64,000 nt of DNA from Dendrolimus kikuchii (taxonomy: Eukaryota > Arthropoda > Insecta > Lepidoptera > Lasiocampidae): assembly GCA_019925095.2 (NCBI GenBank), contig CM034389.1:24660435-24724434 (forward strand), read 5' to 3'. Position numbers and translations under genes: made by a program. This document shows positions 54,261-64,000 of the stretch, one piece after another (within the stretch, counting starts at the first letter, position 1; the number at the start of each line of letters is the position of its first letter). The notes below the pieces were generated by a model. That model saw only the letters and a list, made by a program, of their open reading frames with translations, was not told the DNA's origin and searched no databases.

Positions 54261-55236
54261 TAAAATCCCAAAATATGCTGGCACGTTGAATTTGGTATTA
54301 AATTGGCAATTGTATTTTCTAAACTACTTTATTAAGGCATTTGTAAGCAAAACAAGTTATTACAAATTATTATATTATTAAAAAATACGAGAAAACGTTT
54401 GCGTTGAACTTCGAAAGTGAAGGTAAGAAGTCTCAATGAAATTCTTTAAATGTCCAATATTAAATTGTAATAACCGTCAATGTTGCAAATAGATTTCTGC
54501 TTTCACACCTTAAATGGGTGTGAATAAGGTCTTTGATATCTGTAATTTTGAGACTATTAGTATAAACGCTGTAGCACTAATAGTACACACAATTTATCAA
54601 CTATATCTGTGTATAACTATATATGGAGTTCCTATTTCCTTCCATGTGATTGCACACATCAACTTCAGCATATCATCTCCTGGACACGCAGCTCGTCCTT
54701 CTCTCGCTTAAGCCACCACGATTGACCACTCGTCTTTGCAATACAGAACTAGTGGTGGATTTGTAGACCTACCTTTTCAACTCACATTCCGTTAGTTCAT
54801 CATGTTAGCAATTAATCAAATACATATTGACTGCTTTCATTTAAGAATAGTCCAAGTCCTCGGAACTTTACAGCAAAAATAAAATATTACAGCCTGTTGA
54901 AACTTATTCTATATATTTTACGTATTTTATTACTTTTTAGTAATCAATCAATGAATCAAATCAAATCAAATAATCATTTATTGCATAAAACATGGTACAT
55001 AAAAAAGATTAAATTTAATGAAGCATTATTACAAAGTTCACATGTTTTTGCCTCTAGGGCTAGGGCGTGCAAAATGTTGTGCTTATTATTATAATTAATC
55101 ATTCTTATCTATTTGGTATTACTACTACATCAATATTAGAAAATTAAATTAATTCAGAATAAAAACAATAATGTTACTAATAATTAAATTAAGTCAATCT
55201 TTAAAATAAATGTCAAAAAATCAAAATTAATCCACT
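54261..55236. other. Non-coding; LINE-like 3' tail
   Basis: 54940-55230 has the look of a retroposon 3' tail in reverse (caaatcaaataatcatttat), a pattern I know from lepidopteran LINE 3' UTRs. No coding sequence. Confidence 0.35.
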
Positions 55237-55246
55237 AGTCAGTAGT

Positions 55247-55650
55247 GCGGATACAAATCTGCGGAGTGACGCTCGCGGACCGCGTTCGTAATACCGAAAT
55301 AAGAAAGAGAGTTGGTCTGAAAGAGAGTGTCGGGGTGAAGGTAAGGAAAGGAATGCTCCGGTGGTTCGGGCATGTGGAAAGAATGCATGATGAAAGAATG
55401 ACTAAACAGATATACAATGCAAAAGTGGATGGATGCAGAAGTCGTGGAAGGCCACGACACACCTTCCATGATCAAATTGATCGTGTACTAGCAGAAGGTG
55501 ATGTCAGGAGCCTTAAGAACAGACGAGCATGCATGACAAGAGTTATGAATGTCAAAGAGGCAAGTGAGGTGTGTAAGAATAAGCCTGAATGGCACTCTGT
55601 TGTTCGTGCCTACCCCGCAAGGGAACTGGCGTGAAGTTATGTATGTATGT
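55247..55650 (+). pseudogene. LINE-2T C-terminus, 5'-truncated insertion
   Basis: An uninterrupted frame of about 130 codons contains CGVTLADRVRNTEIRKRVGL, LRWFGHVERMHDER, GRPRHTFHDQIDRVL and VVRAYPARELA before the stop at 55634. A (tatg)n tail follows. This is the C-terminal tail of a non-LTR retrotransposon ORF2 beyond the polymerase. The 10-bp target duplication agtcagtagt is perfect (55237-55246 and 55651-55660), and the frame has no stops. Together these mark a recent 404-bp, dead-on-arrival insertion. Five more 3' ends of the family lie at 26222, 30978, 32169, 51821 and 56313. Confidence 0.8.
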
Positions 55651-55660
55651 AGTCAGTAGT

Positions 55661-56295
55661 AAATAATACATTGTATACTACCTTAGTATTTAAAGTCTAT
55701 CATTAACACTGTAATATGATTTGTCAATCAAAAATGTCCTTAATACTAGTACTGTCTATACATGAATATTATATTTTACTTGGCGTTATTATTTCTACCG
55801 CTAGATATGCTAGAAACGCAGTTGTTGCAATAAAGTAAGCGCGGTATAATGTTGAGAGCAGTCTGCGACTGTTTAATTGATTGTAGCAAATTTGCATACT
55901 ATCGCACTCTGAATTAAAATTATGTTTGCTGTATTGCATCGGCAAACAGATTCTAACAAACGGATTGTTTGGTCCTTTTGTTTTTTATGTATCAGTTTTA
56001 GTTTTAACACGCACGATATCCTGATTAAGATTTTTGATGTCAAAATACAGAATTCAAGAAAGGATTACGGGAATCAAGTTTTATGTGCTTAGTAACCTTT
56101 TGAAGTGAAACTTCTTTAGAATCGTTGTTATTTGAATGTCGATGAAACGAAAAAGCGACACTAAAAAGATATAAACAGATAAATCAATAGGACTGAGATG
56201 TACATTATATTTAATAATTTTAACACTATGCTCATACAGATAGAGCTGGAAATGTTTTGAAGGTTTTCGTGAATACTTCAAATTTCGTATTTAAA
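55661..56295. other. Non-coding, nothing recognised
   Basis: No supported feature. Confidence 0.4.
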
Positions 56296-56312
56296 AGCTT
56301 AAATATACATAC

Positions 56313-56462
56313 ATAACTTCACGCCAGTTCCCTTGCGGGGTAGGCACGAACAACAGAGCGCCATTTAGGCTTATTCTTACACACCTCACTTGCTTCTTTG
56401 ACATTCATAACTCTTGTCATGCACGCTCGTCTGTTCTTAAGGCTCCTGACATCACCTTCATC
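56313..56462 (-). pseudogene. LINE-2T 3' fragment with 17-bp target duplication
   Basis: The complement of the last ~45 codons, stop and tail of LINE-2T. agcttaaatatacatac occurs on both sides (56296-56312 and 56463-56479). Confidence 0.8.
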
Positions 56463-57039
56463 AGCTTAAATATACATACGTATATACGTACGTACGTAAC
56501 ATATATACGCAATAATGCCATTTTTTTGTTGTTTACTAAAATCTATGAATGTTACAATTTAGAAAGTCTTACCAGTATGTAAGTATGCCTAAATAGAAGG
56601 GTATTCCAAATTTCAGCAATCAACTAATTTTGTTTTATTCACAATTTTCTCCTTTGTGTAAAACTGCACTTTTGTCTGTACGCCCATTTGTTATGAAGCT
56701 CTCGATATGAAACGTGACGTCACGAAATTTAGAATCCCTCCCACCCCTTGTCACACTTTGTTTCACTTCTACTGCGTGTGAACTGCACACACACTTTTTT
56801 TTTTAAAGAGAGGAATTGTAATTTGTTGGTCATTAGTCATTACTTTTGCATTATTAAGGAACTTGATTAGGCGATAGATCTCTATAAATTTTATCCTGCG
56901 TTATGCGTATTTCAGAGAACTTCCCGTTGTATATTCCCTTTTCAATGTGACATAGATATATTAAGTAAGACTATCATATTTGTTCAAAATTGTGAACGCT
57001 TTTCTCGATGCCTTTGTGTTATGTACAGTCGTGGTGTGA

Positions 57040-57332
57040 AAATAAAAAAAACTTCGTTTAAAAAAACCGACTTCAAAAAATAAAAAACTAAAAAGTATAA
57101 AATAACTTATTTCCAAAGCTATTATTATTAATATATAGTATCTAAAACATCTTAAAGTCGGTGCTCAGTAATTTTCAAAAAATATAGTAATTTTTATGTT
57201 TTATTTTGCACCGACTTCAAGATGTTTTAGATAATATATATTAATAATAATAGCTTTAGAAATAAGTTATTATATACTTTTTAGTTTTTTAGTTTTTGAA
57301 GTTGGTTTTTTTAAACGAAGTTTTTTTATTTT
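57040..57332. repeat. Long hairpin, ~125-bp arms
   Basis: 57040-57164 is the imperfect reverse complement of 57208-57332, with a 43-bp loop. Both arms contain aaaccgacttcaaaaa or its complement, the end of repeat K. Confidence 0.8.
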
Positions 57333-57790
57333 ATTTATTACTTTTTAGTGTCTAGCTATGTATGGGTAGACCTACGAAAGGTGCCGCGCTCCCAAAATAT
57401 AGGTCCCAAGAAACGGGAACAAAAAAATGTTCGTAAAATGAAAACTATTGGGCCAAACTATGTTAAATTTTTAGGGGACCAAATGGAAACTATTCCGCAT
57501 CAAACTAAACAAGAATCACGTAAATCGGATAATAACTCTCTGAGTAATCGGTGTACATATGTAACGGAATGGAATTTTTTTCATAAAAAATGTTCATAAA
57601 ATGAAAACTACTGTGCCAAACTATGTCAAATTTTTAGGGGACCAAATGGAAGCTATTCCGCGTCGAACAAAAAAAGAATTACGTAAATCGGATCATAAAT
57701 CTCAGAGTAATCGGTGAACATACATAAAAAAAAGAGATCCCAACGAATTGAGAACCTCCTCCTTTTTTTGAAGTTGGTTAAAAAGGTTCG
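57333..57790. repeat. Dispersed repeat K with internal tandem duplication
   Basis: A block with aaaatgaaaactattgggcc and aatttttaggggaccaaatg appears twice with a period of about 163 bp (57428 and 57591). It ends gagaacctcctcctttttt, gaagttggtta. The open frame at 57348-57599 is internal to the repeat and has no recognisable domain. Fragments lie at 11041 and 44757. Confidence 0.65.
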
Positions 57791-58149
57791 CCAGTTTTTA
57801 AATTGATTCATTTAACGTTTGGTGAGCACGTGTTACCTTTTTAAACTAAGCCACAGAACCGACTGTTCCACAGAAAATTGTTAACTGCTTGACAATAAAT
57901 TTAAAATTACTTAGATCAAAGTGGTTTGACTTTTTATCTTGTCTAAGAATATTGTCTATAGATATGAAAACTTTTTATTGGTTTTAATATTTATGATAAA
58001 AGTAGTGATTATATCCTTTTTATTTCTTATTGGTAATCTCAGTTTCTGTCATTGTGAACATTGCAATTTTCTTTTTTCCCGTTTGCATATTTTATAAACG
58101 TAAAAAAACGTAACATTTATTAAAATGTTGGCAGTAGTGTTTCTTTTAT
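57791..58149. other. Non-coding, nothing recognised
   Basis: No supported feature. Confidence 0.4.
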
Positions 58150-58600
58150 CCATGCAAGCGAAAGTTGACTTTAAGATGACGAGCCTTTTCATTCCGCGAA
58201 TGTACGTTTCCAGAGTACGATGACATATAAAATGCAAATAATAACGAAAGAGTTTAAATGTCATTCTTTTTACGAGCCTCAAGTTCTCAAGCATCGCTAA
58301 GAATCGGAGATTTAGCTCATCGAATAACTTCACAAATGTATTTACATTGTTCAATAAAATCCCGCTGTAATTCGGCCATAGTTATTCAACAAAAAATGAA
58401 AATACCTCTTTTGTGTTTTCAAATCGGTAAATGGCTTTCCGCGGAACAGTGTCGCGCGTATCGATAAAAATAGGCCGGATCGCCATAATCGAATATCAAT
58501 CGTCTAAAATCGTTGCCTGTCATTGTTCAGGCCTGATATTCGCAAACGAAGCCAATCGCTGACAACGCGGTGACGTATACCGCTTGCCAAATCGCTTCTC
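58150..58600. other. Unique island of mixed composition
   Basis: About 450 bp without any repeat match in the window. It contains gcgcgtatcgataaaaatag and cgccataatcgaatatcaat, motif-dense sequence of the kind seen in insect enhancers. The open frames at 58049-58354 (minus) and 58258-58467 overlap and carry no known domain. Confidence 0.3.
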
Positions 58601-58826
58601 TTTATTTATATTTTTCCAACTCCGTTTTCTGTTCGCATTGTATTTTTTTTTATTTTTAACGATTGCTGTCACATAGAGGTATAGATATTGAAGCGAATAA
58701 TTTGAACGTAACAGGGATTTAACATTACGATGGAGTTGATGATGTTATGCTTATTTAAAATCGTGAATGTAATAATTTATAAGAGATACCTGTAAAAGGT
58801 TTGAGTTTTAGATTTGGTAACACTTA

Positions 58827-59150
58827 TCTATAATAATATTATACATTTGTAAAAGTGTTGTCTTGTTTCTTAAATCTTGTCTGTTTGTTCGGGATTCACG
58901 TAAAAACTATTGGGCCGATTTCGATGCGGTACATGCTGATCGATAGTAAAGTCACGTACTTAAATTCTGCGGTACTTTATATCCTGAGAATCCTACATGA
59001 ATTTACTTGGGGAGGTTTAAAGTGGCCAGGTCGAAAAAATTGATGACCGATAAAATCTTAGTTAAACAACTATTGTAGTTGTGTATGCCCTTAGTAACAT
59101 TACTTATCCCGAGTTTTGCGGGAATTTCCGGGATTTATGTGTTTTCATAC
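58827..59150 (+). mobile_element. Helitron-like element, family H2, 5' part
   Basis: It starts TCTATAATAATATTATACAT after host A, then cgggattcacgtaaaaacta and gggccgatttcgatgcggta. It matches the right part of 3689-4130 in inverse orientation. The 3' hairpin end is not seen. Confidence 0.5.
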
Positions 59151-59253
59151 TAAAAAATCCATTTCCATGCTGAAAGTAACCTTTGATTTTATATTTAGCA
59201 AAATAACTGTGATCTTTGTTAGCTGTCCAATGTGTATAAAGTCGTGGGCAAAT

Positions 59254-59575
59254 ATTTTTTTTTTTTTTTTTTATTGCAGGAGTTCAGCAGACAGGCAGAC
59301 GGCCCACTTGATTGAAAGCGGTAACCATCGCCTATGGACATTTGCAACACCGAAGGTGCTACAAATGCGCTGCTGCTCTCTTAAGGGTCACTGGAACCTA
59401 GTCACTAATGCCGGAACACAACTCAAGGTTGTTATGGCGACATACTTTAGACGAGGGGTGGTAGCCATCCAGTCGGGCAAATGCCCTACCACCTGGCTGT
59501 GGGTTGTTTAGTCGCCTCTTACGACAGGCCGCCCGGCCGCAAGAAATTGTATTCTTTCTCCGTTCCTGCACGGAT
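59254..59575 (-). mobile_element. SINE-A copy, full length
   Basis: An 18-20-bp T-run, conserved tail, complete body and head ccgttcctgcacggat. One of the best preserved copies. Confidence 0.9.
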
Positions 59576-59965
59576 AGAAAATGCTAGTTAAACCTATAAA
59601 ATTAGGTACTTATCACATTTTTGTTTTTCAAATTTCAGCATAATATTTTTTGTGTGTTATATTAGACTTGTACAATTTCATTATATTTACTTTGTATTCA
59701 AAATATCGTCAGAGTAGATAATCTTGTTGTTTCTGAAGCTATTTTCATCATTTTTACGTTGGATTTAGCGTAGTTTAAAAGTGAGCCGAATTAAATTTCA
59801 TTCGTATTGGAACTTTGGTTACTAAAGATACAGCAAAATATTTCTTAAAATTAGATAGAATATTCTGAACCCATTTTCGAGGAGGTTTATTGCTCCTTGG
59901 ATATTGTGCAGTGACAGGTATTCTTAGGTTTATGACAATCCCAAAACAAGTAGATACCTAACTAT
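59576..59965. other. Non-coding, nothing recognised
   Basis: No supported feature. Confidence 0.4.
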
Positions 59966-60265
59966 ATCCGTGCAGGAACGGAGAAAGAATACAATTTCCT
60001 GCGGCCTGTCGTAAGAGATGACAAAACAACCAACAGCCAGGTTGTAGAGTATTTGCTTGACTGGATAGCGACCACCCCTAGTCTAGAGTATGCCGCCATA
60101 ACAACCTTGATTTGTGTTCCAGCAATAGTGACCAGGTTCTAGTCTCCCTTAAGAGAGTAGCAGCGCAATTGTAGCCTTTTGTGTTGCAAATGTCCATAGG
60201 CGATGGTAACTACTTTCCATCAAGTGTGCCGTCCGCCTGTCTGCTGTAATCTTGCAATAAAAAAA
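59966..60265 (+). mobile_element. SINE-A copy
   Basis: From atccgtgcaggaacggagaa to cttgcaataaaaaaa. The ggccgggc stretch is deleted. Solo LTR E copy 2 begins directly after its tail. Confidence 0.85.
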
Positions 60266-60268
60266 TTA

Positions 60269-60675
60269 TGTTACGAGTTGCAGGACTCGAATTAAAAATG
60301 CCGTTGGAATAATTATAGAATTTATTAGAACCATACAAACACGTATAACCAGGTACAAATATAACTGTACACAACCAGTCCAAACGTAATGTACGATTCA
60401 ATCACACGCGCAAAGTCTAGACTGCCGATCTCTCCATTGGACCATCGCTTTATACTGCGCCGATACAATATGTCTCTCCGACCGCGTGTGGACCGAATTT
60501 CTTAGAATCAGTTCGACACATCTGGCTCATGACTCCCATAAAAGATTACAATACACAATAGGCTGTTTTCTAATCACAAAGTAAACAAAAGAAGTCCAAA
60601 TGCGGAAAGGTAATAAAGTGTGCTTTTATGGTATGCAGGTATGAATCCACTTTTGTCGGCGTGTTGGTTGTAACA
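60269..60675 (-). mobile_element. Solo LTR E, copy 2
   Basis: tgttacgagttgcaggactc to ggttgtaaca, homologous to 20486-20954 but with a ~60-bp internal deletion. The TG...CA ends are clear here; no target duplication could be recognised. Confidence 0.6.
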
Positions 60676-61084
60676 ATATATAACGTTACTTTTGTTAGAA
60701 AAATGTATTTTATCAAAATTAACGCTAATTAATTAGTACGAGATACTGCTTTGATACTAAAAACTCTGAATTTAATCAATCTGCTTCGAAAATTGAGGAT
60801 CCCAAAAAGAATGTAAAGCATTTTAACAAAAGGGGCCCTTTTGTAATATAATTTTACAAGTGTTCGGCGATTGAACAGATGGGTGTCATATAGTGATTTC
60901 CCGCGGGTCCGCATGGCTCACGCATCGATCATGAGGGAGATTGTAAATTGCGCTCCCGCTCAGGTATATACGCGGCGCGATTTAGAATGATTAGGATTTA
61001 GTATGGCGATAAATATAAGAATAATATTGCATCAATTTTTCGCATGAGAATCATTATGCACGACTTTATATATAAATATAAAGA
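60676..61084. other. Non-coding, nothing recognised
   Basis: No supported feature; a GC-richer patch lies near 60900-60980. Confidence 0.4.
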
Positions 61085-61170
61085 ACAACATTTTTTAGCT
61101 AGACGTGTTGCTGGATAGTTTCTGGTCGCTTCTTCTCCTTAACAGCCATAACACGTTGCGAAGCGGTGTA
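61085..61170 (+). mobile_element. PLE-type 3' region fragment
   Basis: gccataacacgttgcgaagc and the preceding cgcttcttctcc match 8325-8400. Confidence 0.5.
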
Positions 61171-61366
61171 AATAGAATAGGAAGTAAAATTAATTTTTAA
61201 CTTATATGTATGACCTTCAAAAAGTGTTCTCCAGTGTAATTTATTTTTAATAAAAACTTTTGAATTTGAATATATATACCAGATAATTAAATATAATGCC
61301 TTATTTATATCATATTTATTTGTGGTGAAATTTGAGAATCTGACTCAATGATATAGAAAGTGTTTA

Positions 61367-61566
61367 TATCAAGCGCCAAAAATAAATTGCGATCTTCGGT
61401 GCCATGCATAACTAAGCTGAACTTTACTTGGCACCAATTTCAAAATTGTATAAAACAAAAAATACGTGTGTTAAATTGTTCTAGGAACATATATTTTTTT
61501 CAATATAGACGTTTATAGTATATTCCAAAACAGCAACGCGCTGGGACCTATTTGGCGCTTGATTTA
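61367..61566. mobile_element. MITE-like element (about 200 bp)
   Basis: tatcaagcgccaaa at the left and tttggcgcttgat at the right are inverted repeats. ttta lies outside both ends as a possible target duplication. Non-coding. Confidence 0.5.
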
Positions 61567-62297
61567 GTTTTTATGTTTCTATTGTATTTTAGTCATATAC
61601 GGATGATCTTAAAGAAATATTTTATTTTAGAACACGTACTTTATTCAGAACTGACGGTCTCGCCGGATTTTGTCTTGCTCTGAAAAATAAAAAATCTAGA
61701 ACCCGATTCCAACGACACCTACCGGGTCTTATTGTGGATTTAAACCACCAAAACCCACTCAAACACACATATAATTTCATCAAAATAGAAGAACCCGTTT
61801 CCAGCGCCAAGTATATTGTTTAGATTGATGGGTTACATTATTTAAGTTTTAGTAGGGATGCCTAATTTTTATATAGCCTATATTAATCAGGTATAATGTA
61901 CCATGCGAGTGGTGAAAGTATATTTGAAATAGGTCCAACAGCTTTTGAGTTTATTCGTTAGAAACATACAAGTCTTTTCTCTTTACGATGAAATTATTTT
62001 TAAAATTACCTACAGATAATATAAAAAAATCAAGCATTTCAAGGTAGCCTGGAGAATCCCGAAACACGAGATATTCTGTAGAATGTGAGATTGCACGTCA
62101 GAGTGCAACAGTAAAGTTTTTATTGCATTCTCAAAGTAGCCTCGCTCGGACCGTTGGCAACGCAAAGTGCATTAGATGCTTTGATGTTCGTAGTTATAAA
62201 AAAAAGTATAACAGTACTTTGTTAAAATGTAATATTAATGGATGTACTGGTTATAAAAAATTTGACGAATGATAACATTAATATAGACCTTCGAGTA
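61567..62297. other. Non-coding, nothing recognised
   Basis: No supported feature. Confidence 0.4.
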
Positions 62298-62668
62298 TAT
62301 TTCGGTTGTGTCTCTTTTTTTTGGGATTAAAGTATTTAGGTTCGTCTGCGGTGTAAAAAAAGGTTGCGTAGAAGGGACAAAAGAAACAAACAAATATCGA
62401 CCACAATCATACACACTAGCATTCTGTACAATGTTCAATATATTTGAAGGACCTATTACTGTAAGGCTTAATCAGATTTAATTTTAATATTTCGGTTGTG
62501 TATTTTTTTTGGAATTAAAGTATTTAGGTTCGTCTGCGGTGTAAAAAAAGGTTGCGTAGAAGGGACAAAAGAAAGAAACAAATATCGACCACAATCATAC
62601 ACACTAGCATTCTGTACAATGTTCAAAATATTTGAAATACCTATTACTGTAAGTCTTAATCAGATTTA
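62298..62668. repeat. Tandem duplication, period 190 bp
   Basis: tatttcggttgtgt starts unit 1 (62298) and unit 2 (62488). ggttcgtctgcggtgtaaaa and cacactagcattctgtacaa are shared with few differences. Confidence 0.9.
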
Positions 62669-62689
62669 AATTGACTTTTTTGGAGTTGG

Positions 62690-62890
62690 ATTATAGTAGA
62701 TAGGCAGACGGTTAAAACCTGACTGAAAGTAGATACCGTTATCGATCTCTACATCGTATACTGTAAGAAAACCTCACCAGGGAGCTCATTCGGAACTACC
62801 AGAGTGCGCAAGGAGAATGGCTCAAGGAATTTGAACAAACACCCATGCCGCTGGCAAGCGATATGGTGGTAGAGAATGGACGATTGTCTA
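62690..62890 (-). mobile_element. Degenerate retroposon sharing the SINE-A-like tail
   Basis: In reverse it ends gtttaaaccgtctgcctatc-like sequence resembling the SINE-A tail. The body (gagctcattcggaactacca) is different. Possibly a LINE or SINE of a related tail type. Confidence 0.35.
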
Positions 62891-63469
62891 CTGTTTTCTG
62901 TATCAATCAACTCTTTGAAACAAGTACCACATTTAATATTTCGGTGTATCTCGTTAAGTAAATAAAAAATAACCGTGTAGGCAATCAGGGTGTCTGAAAG
63001 AAACGCAAAAAAAGAAAAATAAACTATGAAAAACCATTTCACATTTCTGTACATACTTCAAGAAAATGCCCCGTTGCTGTGGGTAATGTCTGCAATTTCC
63101 CTAACGTCTGGGTCCATGGCCTTCTAATGTGTTAGTGAATTTCGCCGAGTTACCCGAAGGTCCCTGGAGTAAATCTTCGATGCGGGTATTCCATTTTTGA
63201 AATGTTTCTTTATTATTATTTTTTATTTAATAATTTTTTGGTTAGTATTTTTACAAATGTTTGTTAGTTAAGCCGATATGAGATGGATCATGGCTGCGCT
63301 GCGGTATAGTTATAGGGCACATTTATTTATTATTTGAGATATAAAGAGAATTTTGGGTGATTATAAAAAAATAACCACAAAGGCTAGACGGGAGGGAAGC
63401 GAAGCGGAGCTCAGCCTTAGCCTTCTAACCTATATTTGAAAAGTTCGTATCTGTTCATAATAAATTAAT
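62891..63469. other. Non-coding, nothing recognised
   Basis: No supported feature. Confidence 0.4.
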
Positions 63470-63680
63470 GGGCCCGGATGATTTCTCTTTTTCAATTTGG
63501 ATGAATCAATCAAAATGATTCATATTAATATAAATTTAAACCATTCATTGTCATTGGAATTGTTTTGTCCTTTTAGTTCTGTGTCTTTCATTGATTCAAT
63601 TTGGTTGCTCCGTCTAATATCGGTATTATTATCGTGATTTAATTTTTCACGAATATCATTTTTAGTGGCGTCTTTTTAAA
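63470..63680 (+). repeat. Dispersed repeat J, copy 2
   Basis: caatttggatgaatcaatca and ttcattgattcaatttggtt match 54040-54260. Confidence 0.55.
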
Positions 63681-64000
63681 ATATTCTTAGTCTATAGTTA
63701 CTGATAAGCTTTATCCCACGTGATTAAGCCGCTTTGCTTCAAATACGATATTGATTAAACCTAGAGATACTTTTTACGAGTGTGGAAGATATGAAGGCTC
63801 ATCATTGATTTATTAGAATTTGACTAACGACCCTACGTAGTAAAAATTGAAAACAGTTATTTTCTAATTTAATTATAAGTATCAATGCCCCGTCCCTCTA
63901 ATTTTTAGTTTTATTTTCGGTTTCACTACACAATTGTGTAGCGGCGTATAGTATATATACACTTCTGTAAATTTCACTTATATAGATCTTGTAGCTTTTG
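63681..64000. other. Non-coding, nothing recognised
   Basis: AT-rich to the window end. Confidence 0.4.

Overview
The window is animal nuclear DNA, almost certainly from a moth or butterfly (Lepidoptera). It is AT-rich, has no operons or long host reading frames, and is packed with interspersed repeats of kinds I know from lepidopteran genomes: Lep1-type Helitrons, poly(A)-tailed SINEs, tRNA-headed SINEs, PLE-like 3' ends and RTE/Jockey-type LINE tails. I see no complete host gene. The only sizeable intact reading frame (15422-19906, minus strand) is the Gag-Pol of a retrotransposon. The simplest reading is intergenic or intronic DNA that has been bombarded by transposons. One 51-nt candidate host exon (10802-10852) and a few GC-richer unique islands may be remnants of host function.

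Layout. 0-13 kb: old SINE, Helitron, LINE and PLE fragments, a 24-bp minisatellite (7.4 kb), a Penelope-like C-terminus (8 kb) and an RNase H-bearing LINE 3' part (12.4-13.0 kb). 13.26-20.23 kb: one young BEL/Pao LTR retrotransposon on the minus strand. It has 260-bp LTRs differing at 2 positions, a 5-bp target duplication and a tRNA-Phe primer site. Its integrase region is broken by a frame change, a 305-bp direct duplication and a perfect 159-bp inverted repeat around a foreign insert. 20.5-33 kb: a solo LTR, copies of an unclassified ~570-bp repeat (one split by a tRNA-type SINE), a LINE C-terminus, an LTR-like repeat and a 1.1-kb foldback element with ~357-bp terminal inverted repeats. 33.6-48 kb: three copies of one Helitron-like family, two with both termini, each carrying a different minisatellite at the same internal place, plus a cluster of SINE-A copies and MITEs. 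48-64 kb: at least four LINE lineages as 3' fragments, a 125-bp-arm hairpin repeat, a second solo LTR and a 190-bp tandem duplication.

The parts do not form a host pathway. They are autonomous elements (BEL, LINEs, Penelope-like), nearly all degraded, and non-autonomous passengers (SINEs, MITEs, non-autonomous Helitrons). Nested insertions with filled and empty sites allow relative dating: repeat D is older than the tRNA SINE inside it, SINE-A is older than the retroposon at 37.3 kb, and the BEL element is among the youngest insertions.
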